From: Azospirillum tabaci
GTDB lineage: Bacteria > Pseudomonadota > Alphaproteobacteria > Azospirillales > Azospirillaceae
Assembly (NCBI RefSeq): GCF_014596085.1
Contig: NZ_JACCJY010000032.1
Coordinates: 1-64,000 of the forward strand
Length of the DNA: 64,000 bases
Reading direction: 5' to 3'
This document shows positions 33,584 to 41,165 of the stretch, one piece after another; position 1 is the first letter of the stretch; each line of letters begins with the position of its first letter. The translations under genes and the position numbers were made by a program. The notes under the pieces are model-generated. The model was not told where the DNA came from. It worked only from the letters and a program-made list of their open reading frames with translations, and did no database searches.

Positions 33584-35050
33584 TTGTCAGCACGCCCTTC
33601 GAAACGCCGCATCGCCATCATCGGCGCCGGCTTCACCGGCAGCGTCCTCGCCGCGCATCTGATGCGCTGCGCCGATGAGCCGACCAGCCTGCACCTGATC
33701 GAACGCACACCCAGCGTCGGCGCCGGACTCGCCTACTCCACGCCCAACGCCGCGCATCTGCTGAACGTGCGCGCCTACAACATGAGCGCCTATCCGGACG
33801 ACCCACGGCACTTCCTCCGCTGGCTGTGGGCGCAGGACGACGGGGCGCTGGACGATAAGGCCGGGGCGGTGCCGCCCAGCGGCCATGCCTTCGTCTCCCG
33901 CGCCCGCTACGGCGCCTACATCCAGGACGTTCTTCGGGAGGCCGTGGCGGCCGCCCCGCCCCACGTCTCGCTCACCGTATCGCAGGCGGAGGCGGTGGAC
34001 ATCGCGTCGGACGCGCGGGGCACTCGGCTGCGGCTGGGCACCGGGACCAGCCTGTCGGTGGACACGGCGGTTCTGTGCGTCGGCAATTTCGCCCCCTCGC
34101 CGCCGCCGGTCCCGGCCCCGGAGGTCTATGCCTCCAGCCGCTACGTGGCCTCGCCCTGGGACTGGCCGGCGCTGGCCACGATCGCCCCCGACGCCCCCGT
34201 GCTGATCCTGGGGACCGGGCTGACCATGGTGGACACTGTCCTGTCGCTGGAGGACCAGGGGCATCGCGGCCCCATCCTCGCCCTGTCGCGCCGCGGGCTG
34301 CTGCCCCATACGCACGAGGAGACGCGGCCCTTCAAGAGCTTCATCCACCCGCAGGTGATGCCGCGCACCGTGCTGGACGTGTTGATCGCCCTGAAGGCCG
34401 ACGTCCGCCGCGCGCGGGAGACGGGCTTCGACTGGCGCTCGGCCTTCGACGCGCTGCGTCCCTACCATCACCTGATCTGGAGCCACCTGCCGCCGGAGGA
34501 GCGGCGGCGCTTCCTGCGCCATGCCCGCCCCTATTGGGAGGTCCATCGCCACCGCATCGCGCCGGAGGTGGCCGCCCGCATCGCCTCCCTCTGCGCGAAC
34601 GGGCGGCTGGCCATCCGCGCCGGCCGCCTGCAGACGCTGAATCTCGTTCCGAACGGGGTGGAGGCGACCGTGCGCGCCCGCGGGGCGGAGGGAGCCGTCT
34701 GGACCCGGACGGTGGGGGCCATCGTCAACGCCACCGGCACCGAATGCGATTTCAGTCGGATCGGCCATCCGCTGGTGAAGGCGTTGCTGACGCGCGGTCT
34801 GGCGCGCCCCGACCCGCTGCGGCTGGGGCTGGACGTCACGGTGGACGGCGCCCTGATCGGCGAAGACGGGGAAGCGTCGGACCGCCTGTTCGCGCTCGGC
34901 CCGGTCAGCCGCCCGCCCTTCTGGGAGATGACCGCGGTGCCCGAGCTGCGCAACCAATGCGCCCAGGCCGCCCGGCACATCGCCCGGCTACGGCGGTCCG
35001 CCTACCCTCTGGCGGGACCGGCGCTGCTGCGCGCGCGGGCGGTGACCTGA
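33584..35050 (+). CDS. FAD/NAD(P)-binding protein (FAD-NAD(P)-binding domain PF13454 type)
   Basis: 488 residues from the TTG at 33584. RRIAIIGAGFTGSVLAAHL is the N-terminal FAD dinucleotide motif, given here as IAIIGAGFTGSVLA; AGLAYSTPNAAHLLNVRA is typical of this family, related to the hydroxyacylglutathione/L-lysine N-monooxygenase-like FAD proteins; VLILGTGLTMVDTVLSL is a second, NAD(P)-binding glycine motif. The substrate is unknown. The TTG is chosen because AGGAG stands eight bases before it; the upstream TTG at 33479 has none. No partner gene is evident; the downstream cupin gene converges on it. Confidence 0.84.
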   Translation: MSARPSKRRIAIIGAGFTGSVLAAHLMRCADEPTSLHLIERTPSVGAGLAYSTPNAAHLLNVRAYNMSAYPDDPRHFLRWLWAQDDGALDDKAGAVPPSGHAFVSRARYGAYIQDVLREAVAAAPPHVSLTVSQAEAVDIASDARGTRLRLGTGTSLSVDTAVLCVGNFAPSPPPVPAPEVYASSRYVASPWDWPALATIAPDAPVLILGTGLTMVDTVLSLEDQGHRGPILALSRRGLLPHTHEETRPFKSFIHPQVMPRTVLDVLIALKADVRRARETGFDWRSAFDALRPYHHLIWSHLPPEERRRFLRHARPYWEVHRHRIAPEVAARIASLCANGRLAIRAGRLQTLNLVPNGVEATVRARGAEGAVWTRTVGAIVNATGTECDFSRIGHPLVKALLTRGLARPDPLRLGLDVTVDGALIGEDGEASDRLFALGPVSRPPFWEMTAVPELRNQCAQAARHIARLRRSAYPLAGPALLRARAVT

Positions 35051-35072
35051 CCGGACCGCGGCCCCACTCCTC

Positions 35073-35585
35073 TCACCAGGGGGTGCCGTCGCGGTGCGTG
35101 AAGAGATCCGCCACGCTGTCGTAGCGCAGATCCTCGTCCGGGTAATGCGCCTCGTCCCCGGCGGTGCGGTCGCCCACCTCCAGGTAGGTCGCCGGCTCGT
35201 CGGAGCGGTTGACGAGCTGGTGTCCGTCCGGCTTTCCGGCCGGGAAGCCGGCGCACATGCCGGGGCGCAGAACCGTCTCGCCGGCGTCGGTGACCAGCGT
35301 CAGTTCACCGTCCAGCACGTAGACGAACTCGTCCTGGCGGGTGTGCCAGTGCCGCAGGGCGGAGGCGGCGCCCGGCTCCAGCCGGGTCAGGTTGACGCCG
35401 AAGTTGGTGATCCCCAGCGGGTTGCCCAGCCGCTTGCGCAGGCGTCCGGCGACCGCCGCGCGGAACGGCTCCGGATAGTCGGTGGCGCCGAGCTTCGCCC
35501 CAAGGGCGGCGGGGTCGAGCACCGGAGGCTCCGGCGGGACGGCGGGGGCAATGGGCGGCGCGCTGGCGGGGGCCTTGTCTGACAA
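35073..35585 (-). CDS. Cupin domain protein
   Basis: About 170 residues. A proline/alanine-rich leader (about 1-30) precedes a single cupin barrel with motif 1 ALRHWHTRQDEFVYVLDGELTLV (given as HWHTRQDEFVYVLDGE, metal His, His, Glu) and motif 2 PGMCAGFPAGKPDGHQLVN with the last His (given as FPAGKPDGHQLVN). Metal binding is therefore intact. Similar proteins are annotated as cupins of auxin-binding or transcription-associated type without known reaction. The start is uncertain: TTG 35585 has AGGGAG seven bases upstream, GTG 35603 does not. Confidence 0.85.
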   Translation of the reverse strand: MSDKAPASAPPIAPAVPPEPPVLDPAALGAKLGATDYPEPFRAAVAGRLRKRLGNPLGITNFGVNLTRLEPGAASALRHWHTRQDEFVYVLDGELTLVTDAGETVLRPGMCAGFPAGKPDGHQLVNRSDEPATYLEVGDRTAGDEAHYPDEDLRYDSVADLFTHRDGTPW

Positions 35586-35741
35586 AGGTGGGTCTCCCTT
35601 CACCGAGGATCGATACCGATCTCTGGAATTGATTCGGGGACATCACTGTAGGCCATCGGGCACGGACCGACCATCCGGCCTGTTAAGCCACCGGCCGGGT
35701 GCCTCATCGAGGAATGGCCCAACGATAGGGGGGAAAGGCGC

Positions 35742-36386
35742 ATGGAGACGACGCTCTACATTCCACCGCTCGGCCTTGCGGGGCAATTCGGCGGGCCTGC
35801 CGGATTCGAGGCTGTGGTGATCTTCGCCCACGGCACCTCCAGCGGTCGAACGAGTCCGCGCAACGTCCGCGTCGCGGCCCGTCTGCGCGAGGCGGGATTC
35901 GCCACGCTGCTGATGGATCTGCTGACGGACGGAGAGAAGGCCGACCCGGCCAACCAATTCGACGTCCACCGCCAGTCCGAGCGCCTGCTGCTGGCCGTCC
36001 GCCACCTGCGCGCGACCACCGCGGTGGAGCGCAAGCCCATCGGCTTCTTCGGCGCCGGGTCGGGGGCGGCGTCCGCCCTGATCGCGGCCGGGCGGGCTGC
36101 GGAGCATGATGGAATCGGCGCCGTGGTCTGCCGCGGCGGGCGTCCCGACTTGGCGGAGGAGTGGCTGAACGCCGTTGCCGCCCCGACCCTGCTGGTGGTC
36201 GGCAGTAAGGACGCCCCGGCGCTGGACCTCAACAACGACGCCTTCACCCGGCTGCACTGCACCAAGGCGTTGGAGGTGGTGCCTGGGGCCGGCCGCCTGT
36301 TCGAGGAGACGGGCAAATTGGATCAGGTGGCCGATTCCGCGCGCTCCTGGTTCACCACCCATCTGCTCAAGGCTGCCAACGGCTGA
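35742..36386 (+). CDS. Dienelactone-hydrolase-like alpha/beta hydrolase with altered nucleophile loop
   Basis: 214 residues with the core of the alpha/beta-hydrolase fold: VVIFAHGTSSGRTSPRN holds the oxyanion HG segment, LLMDLLT the following strand, and LLVVGSKDAPALDLNN the acid-bearing loop. The nucleophile elbow reads GFFGAGSGAASAL, where relatives have G-A-S-T-G: the usual Ser position is Gly and a Ser stands one residue later. No canonical acid or His is obvious at the end either. It may be inactive or use a shifted serine. GGGGGGAAAGG precedes the ATG. Confidence 0.8.
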   Translation: METTLYIPPLGLAGQFGGPAGFEAVVIFAHGTSSGRTSPRNVRVAARLREAGFATLLMDLLTDGEKADPANQFDVHRQSERLLLAVRHLRATTAVERKPIGFFGAGSGAASALIAAGRAAEHDGIGAVVCRGGRPDLAEEWLNAVAAPTLLVVGSKDAPALDLNNDAFTRLHCTKALEVVPGAGRLFEETGKLDQVADSARSWFTTHLLKAANG

Positions 36387-36463
36387 GCGTGGGTCGACAG
36401 CGGGAGCGATGCGGGCTACCTCTGGTTTCTCTATCGCATCGCAGCATCCGGATCGGCCCGCCC

Positions 36464-37330
36464 ATGCCCCAGCTCGAAATCCTCAGCCGCCCCTCCGTCG
36501 GACCGGTCAAGCCCGTGCCCCTGCTGTTCGTCCATGGCGCCTTCTGCGGCGCCTGGATCTGGAACGAGCATTTCCTGCGCTGGTTCGCCGAGCAGGGGTG
36601 GGAGGCGCACGCCGTGTCCCTGCGTGGCCACGGCGCCAGCGAGGGGCGGGAGCGCCTGCACAGCTTCGGCATCGCCGACTATGTGGAGGACGTCCTGGCC
36701 GCCGCGGACGCTTGTTCATCGCCGCCGGTGCTGATCGGCCATTCCATGGGCGGCATGGTGGTCCAGCGGGCCTTGATCCGCCGCCGCTTCCCAGGGGCCG
36801 TCCTGATGGCCTCCGCCCCGCCGCACGGCTTGCTGGAATCGACGATGCGGCTGGCCTGGAGCGCCCCCTACGTGTTCCAGCAGATGGGCATGCTGATGGC
36901 CTTCGGCTCCCGCATGGTCGATCCGGAGGCGGTGCGCCGCGCCATGTTCTCCGATCGGGTGCCGCTGGAAATGGCCAAGCACTACGAACCGTTGATGCAG
37001 GAGGAGTCGCAACGCGTGGTTTTCGACATCGGCGGTTGGATTCCCTTCCCGCCCTTGCCGGCCCGCGGCATCCCCGTGGCCGTTCTGGGCGCGGAGGAGG
37101 ACCGGCTGTTCTCCGCCGATCAGGTCGAGGCCACCGCCCGCGCCTTCCGCACGGAACCGGTCTTCTTCCCCGCCATGGGGCACAGCATGATGCTCGAACC
37201 CGGCTGGGAAGCGGTTGCCCGCCACATCGCGGATTGGGTGGAATCGGCGGTGCTGAAAAAGACGGCACCGCAAACGAAAGCTCCGGACGCACGGACTTCG
37301 GACACCGGCGCACGCGCCGCCGCCGACTGA
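36464..37330 (+). CDS. Alpha/beta hydrolase
   Basis: 288 residues. Oxyanion HG in LLFVHGAFCGAWIWNEHFL, given as LLFVHGAFCGAWIW; nucleophile elbow IGHSMGGMVVQ with the catalytic Ser; acid Asp in VLGAEEDRLFS; His in FPAMGHSMMLE. The triad is intact. The C-terminal 30 residues are a Lys/Thr/Ala-rich tail. The substrate is unknown; an esterase or a haloperoxidase-like function is possible. Start ATG 36464 has a weak ribosome-binding site but removes an Arg-rich leader that has no family counterpart. It follows the preceding hydrolase by 77 bases on the same strand. Confidence 0.88.
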   Translation: MPQLEILSRPSVGPVKPVPLLFVHGAFCGAWIWNEHFLRWFAEQGWEAHAVSLRGHGASEGRERLHSFGIADYVEDVLAAADACSSPPVLIGHSMGGMVVQRALIRRRFPGAVLMASAPPHGLLESTMRLAWSAPYVFQQMGMLMAFGSRMVDPEAVRRAMFSDRVPLEMAKHYEPLMQEESQRVVFDIGGWIPFPPLPARGIPVAVLGAEEDRLFSADQVEATARAFRTEPVFFPAMGHSMMLEPGWEAVARHIADWVESAVLKKTAPQTKAPDARTSDTGARAAAD

Positions 37331-37358
37331 TCGGCAGGGCGCGCCACGGTTTCGCCGT

Positions 37359-39044
37359 TCACTGCGTGCGCAGAGTCCGCAGGAAGCCGGCGATCTCGCC
37401 GTTCAAGGTCTCCGACTGCTGGGCCAGTTGCCGGGACGCTTCCAGCACGGCGTAGGCCATCTTCCCACACTGGTCGGCGGCGTCGGTGACGCCGGAGATG
37501 TCGCGCGCCACCTCGCGGGTGACGTCGGCGGCTTGCTGCACGTTGCGGCTGATCGCCAGGGTCGCCGCCCCCTGTTCCTCCACCGCCGACGCGATCATCG
37601 TGGCGATGCCGTTCACCTGCTCGATCACCCGCGCCACACCGCCGATCTCCGCCACCGCCTCACCGGTCGCGGACTGGACGCCGGCGACCTGGGCGGCGAT
37701 CTCCTCGGTGGCCCGGGCGGTCTGGCTGGCGAGGCTCTTCACCTCGCCCGCGACCACCGCGAAGCCCTTGCCGGCTTCGCCCGCGCGGGCCGCCTCGATG
37801 GTGGCGTTCAACGCCAGCAGGTTGGTCTGCGCCGCGATGTCGTTGATCAGGCCGACCACGGTGCCGATCCGCCCGACCGCCTCGGCCAGCCCGGTCACCT
37901 TGCCGGTGGCCCGTTCCGACGCGGTCGCGGCGTCCCGCGCGATGCGCGAGGCGTCGGCGACCCGGCGGCTGATCTCCCCCACCGAGCCGGACAGTTGCTC
38001 CGTCGCCGCGGCGACCGTCTGCACATTGAGGGAGGTCTGTTCGGTCGCCGCCGCCACGGCACTGGCCAACCGATCGGTCTGCCCGGCGGCCCGGGTCATC
38101 TCCTGGGCTTCGCGCTCCATCTCTTCGGTTTCGAGCGACACCGACTTCATCACCTCGCCGACGCTCCGCTCGAACCGTTCGGCGAGGCCAGTGAGGGTGC
38201 GGCGCTTGTCCTCCTCCGAGCGGCGGAGAGCGGCGGCCTGATCGGCTTCCAGGCGCTTCTTCTCCTCGGCGTTGCTCAGGAACACACGGGCGGCGCTGGC
38301 CATGGCACCGATCTCGTCGCGCCGGCTCGCCTCGGGAAAGGCGACGGAGAGGTCGCCGTCCGCCAGGGCGTGCATGCGGGTGCTGAGGCTGCGGATCGTG
38401 GCGCTGAGCCGCATCCCGACCAGCGCGATCAGGCAGATCGCCGGCACCGCCAGAAGGCCGGCCACCGCCAGAACGGTCCACAGCGTGCTCAGGAAGGCGC
38501 CGCGAATGTCGTCGATGAAGACGCCCGTTCCGATGTAGATCCCCCAGGGTTGGAAGGTCTTGATGTAGGACAGCTTCGCCGCCGTCTGGTCGCTGTTCGG
38601 GGTGACGTTCCAGAAATAGCCGTAGGTTCCCTCTCCCGTCGACTTGGCGATTCGCGCCATGTCCATCAGGATCGGCGCGCCTTTGGTGTCCTTCACGCCG
38701 GACACGTCCTGCCCCATCATCTTCGGGCTGGGATGGGCGAAGCCGAAGCCGTCCAAGGTGATCGCGAACAGATACTCCTGCCCGCCATAGCGCATGCCCA
38801 GGAGCGACCGTTTGAAGCGGGCCTGCGCCTCCTCCCGCGTGATCTGCCCGGCGGCGGCCTCCGCCTCATAGGCGGCGGCCATGCTGTGGGCCGCTTCCAC
38901 CATGAAGCGCAGGGACTGAACACGGTCCGCGTGCATGCGCTGGTAATTCAGCCAAAGGCCGGCTCCGACGATGGCGGCCGACGCGATGCTCGCCAGAACC
39001 ACCAGCCCCCAAAGTTTCGAGCGGATGGACAAATTATCGAACAT
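37359..39044 (-). CDS. Methyl-accepting chemotaxis protein with single Cache sensor
   Basis: 561 residues. TM1 about 10-32; extracytoplasmic sCache_2-type domain about 35-185 with YGGQEYLFAITLDGFGFAHPS, given as GGQEYLFAI and GFGFAHPS, and TYGYFWNV...LSYIKTFQPWGIYIGTG; TM2 about 190-212; HAMP about 213-265; a signalling domain with the hairpin tip region IGTVVGLINDIAAQTNLLALNA and FAVVAGEVKSLA. Such receptors often sense carboxylates. GGAAGGG precedes the ATG. It lies 229 bases downstream of the tandem two-component array on the same strand, separated by an AT-rich gap that should hold its own promoter. Confidence 0.95.
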   Translation of the reverse strand: MFDNLSIRSKLWGLVVLASIASAAIVGAGLWLNYQRMHADRVQSLRFMVEAAHSMAAAYEAEAAAGQITREEAQARFKRSLLGMRYGGQEYLFAITLDGFGFAHPSPKMMGQDVSGVKDTKGAPILMDMARIAKSTGEGTYGYFWNVTPNSDQTAAKLSYIKTFQPWGIYIGTGVFIDDIRGAFLSTLWTVLAVAGLLAVPAICLIALVGMRLSATIRSLSTRMHALADGDLSVAFPEASRRDEIGAMASAARVFLSNAEEKKRLEADQAAALRRSEEDKRRTLTGLAERFERSVGEVMKSVSLETEEMEREAQEMTRAAGQTDRLASAVAAATEQTSLNVQTVAAATEQLSGSVGEISRRVADASRIARDAATASERATGKVTGLAEAVGRIGTVVGLINDIAAQTNLLALNATIEAARAGEAGKGFAVVAGEVKSLASQTARATEEIAAQVAGVQSATGEAVAEIGGVARVIEQVNGIATMIASAVEEQGAATLAISRNVQQAADVTREVARDISGVTDAADQCGKMAYAVLEASRQLAQQSETLNGEIAGFLRTLRTQ

Positions 39045-39273
39045 GACAACCCTTCCGACAAATCAGCGCCGATGATCGATTGCGCAGACCTTTTCATCCG
39101 TCGGAATACTAGAAGAGAAACTATGACTCATTCATTAATAGATTTACTTCATAGATCCAACGAAAATCCAGCCATCATCGGTCTTCCGTTGCGAGTGTTT
39201 TGCTTATTCTGCCGCAAAATTGATAGCCATGTCGGGTTTGAAAATTACCGAGCCGGGAATTTTAATCCCCCTT
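39045..39273 (-). promoter_or_regulatory. AT-rich upstream region of the chemoreceptor gene
   Basis: 229 bases with clearly lower GC than either neighbour (especially 39110-39270). It should hold the chemoreceptor promoter; no single -35/-10 pair stands out. A short imperfect inverted repeat GGGAATTTTAATCCC at 39257-39271, close to the stop codon of the upstream gene, may be a weak terminator. Confidence 0.4.
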
Positions 39274-41151
39274 TCAGAGACTGGGCGCTGATTTCTGCGT
39301 CAGGACGAGGAAGACCTTCTCCTCGAGCTGCTCCGGGGTGAAGGGCTTGGCGATGTAGGCGCTGACATTGTGAGCCAGCGCCCGTTCCACAGCCTTCAGC
39401 GTGGCGAGCGCCGTCACCATCAGGAAAGGCAGGTCGCGCCGGACCTCGCGCACGCGGCGCAGGACGTCTAGGCCGCTGGCCTTCGGCATCATCCAGTCGC
39501 AGACGATCAGGTCGTAGCTCCCGTCCCCGGCGAGCCGGAGCAGCGCCTCCTGCCCGTCCGCCGCCGTGTCGATGTGGCCGATGCCCAGATCGCGCAGCAC
39601 CGATTCGACGAAGTGGCGCGGCCCCTCCTCGTCGTCGACGACCAGGACGCGGATGGCTCCGAGGTCGATGAAGGGCACCCCCACCCCCTCGAGCGCCCCG
39701 CGCATCCAGGAGGCGCGCGCCGAACGCTCCTTGCCGCCCGTCGCCCCCAACAGGAAGGAACGCACGAAGCGCGGCCGGTGCACCTGCCGGTACAGCGCCT
39801 TGGCGACCGCCGCCCGGCTCTTGCCGCGGCAGAAGGCGCCGTCGCCGGCCAGCCGAACCATCTCCAGCACAGTGTCGGGGTTCGGCTCGTCCTTGCCCTG
39901 AAGGGGGCTCAACAGGCGCTGGGTGCGGATGAAGGCGTTCTGGATCTCGTCGATCTGCCCGGCCATGTGCTCGCGGGTATCCTCGGCGAAGGCGCTGTCG
40001 AGCACGAGTTGCTGGACCTCGGCCAGTCCCTTCAGCTTCTCGGTCTTCTCCTTCCAGCAGTCGAGCAGGCGCCCGGCGAAATCCCGCCCGTCGAAGAACT
40101 GTGTCAGATAGCCGTTCACCGCCCGCTCGGCGCTGGGGGAGAGAGGCATCCTCTGCAGGACGAACAGGATGCGGAGCTTCTGCATCAGCGTCCGCCCCTT
40201 GGTGATCTCGGGCAGCGTGTCCTCGTTGACCAGCAGCGCGCTGCGCCGCTGGAGCGCCGCCTCCGTGCGGGCGCCGCCGAAATAGCCCTCCCCCGTGCGC
40301 AGCCGCTGCGACACCTGGCTTAGCGCCATGATCTCGCGCTGCACAGCCTCCACGCCGAACAGGTCGCCGGCGCTGGTGATGGTGAAGCGGTCGGGCTTCG
40401 ACAATTCGCGGCGCAGCGCGAAGATCAGGCTGTCGCTCAGCACCGGCATGGCCGTGCGGCGCACCAGCGTCTCAAGACCCAGGAAGACCGGCGGCGCCTC
40501 GTCGGACAGCGGCTTGTCCCCGGCGATCAGCGACACGATCATGTCCACCCGGTCCACGAAGGCGGCGTCCTGGGAACAGGACGCGGTGCCGGTGTCGCTG
40601 CGCAGGATCTCGCCGAGCAGCCGATCGAGCGGTGCCAGCGCGTCGGCATCTTCCAGGCTGTCGGCCAATTCCAGCAGGAGCCGCGCCTTCTCGGCGAAGC
40701 TGCGGCCCTGGTACAGATGGGTGGTCAGAGCCGCATCGACCATGAAGCGCCCGGTGAAGGCGTCGCGGGAGGCGAACAGCCGTTCCGCGGTGGCGGCGTA
40801 GATGGCCGGCGTCAGGTCCGGCGGCTGGGCGTCCTTCAGACGCTCGCGGGTCAGCCGGGCGACCTCGTTGACCAGGGCGGTCAGCGCGCCCTTGCGGTCC
40901 ATCGCCCGTTCCGCCTGCTGCAGGATGGCGACGAAGGTCGGGATGTTGGAGAGGCTCTGCTGGTGGCGGGGGGAGTGCAGAAGCTCGGTCGGGGTCAGCG
41001 CGTTTTCGTCGAAATAGCGCTGGCAGTGCCGGCCGATGCTGTCGCGGCCCTGCGGGGTGTAGAAATCGTCCGGGGTCCGGCAGACGGCGGTGTCGATCCC
41101 GCCCTCTGTGTCCGCGTCCCGGCCGTCCGCGATGCTCTGGTCCGATGCCAT
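39274..41151 (-). CDS. Response regulator with 500-residue N-terminal helical domain (copy 1)
   Basis: 625 residues. Residues about 500-625 are a receiver domain: acidic pair in LVVDDEE, phospho-acceptor Asp552 in LIVCDWMMP, Thr in MVTALA, Lys602 in IAKPF. Residues 1-499 look mainly alpha-helical, and I know no family for them. They are clearly paralogous to the N-terminus of the regulator at 43930: shared TPTELLH (53-59), GGARTEAALQRR (292-303) and DEIQNAFIRT. The receiver is C-terminal, so the long N-terminus is probably the regulated output or a partner-docking module. It follows its kinase by 14 bases; TAGGG precedes the ATG. Confidence 0.88.
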   Translation of the reverse strand: MASDQSIADGRDADTEGGIDTAVCRTPDDFYTPQGRDSIGRHCQRYFDENALTPTELLHSPRHQQSLSNIPTFVAILQQAERAMDRKGALTALVNEVARLTRERLKDAQPPDLTPAIYAATAERLFASRDAFTGRFMVDAALTTHLYQGRSFAEKARLLLELADSLEDADALAPLDRLLGEILRSDTGTASCSQDAAFVDRVDMIVSLIAGDKPLSDEAPPVFLGLETLVRRTAMPVLSDSLIFALRRELSKPDRFTITSAGDLFGVEAVQREIMALSQVSQRLRTGEGYFGGARTEAALQRRSALLVNEDTLPEITKGRTLMQKLRILFVLQRMPLSPSAERAVNGYLTQFFDGRDFAGRLLDCWKEKTEKLKGLAEVQQLVLDSAFAEDTREHMAGQIDEIQNAFIRTQRLLSPLQGKDEPNPDTVLEMVRLAGDGAFCRGKSRAAVAKALYRQVHRPRFVRSFLLGATGGKERSARASWMRGALEGVGVPFIDLGAIRVLVVDDEEGPRHFVESVLRDLGIGHIDTAADGQEALLRLAGDGSYDLIVCDWMMPKASGLDVLRRVREVRRDLPFLMVTALATLKAVERALAHNVSAYIAKPFTPEQLEEKVFLVLTQKSAPSL

Positions 41152-41165
41152 GCCCTACCCCTGTC

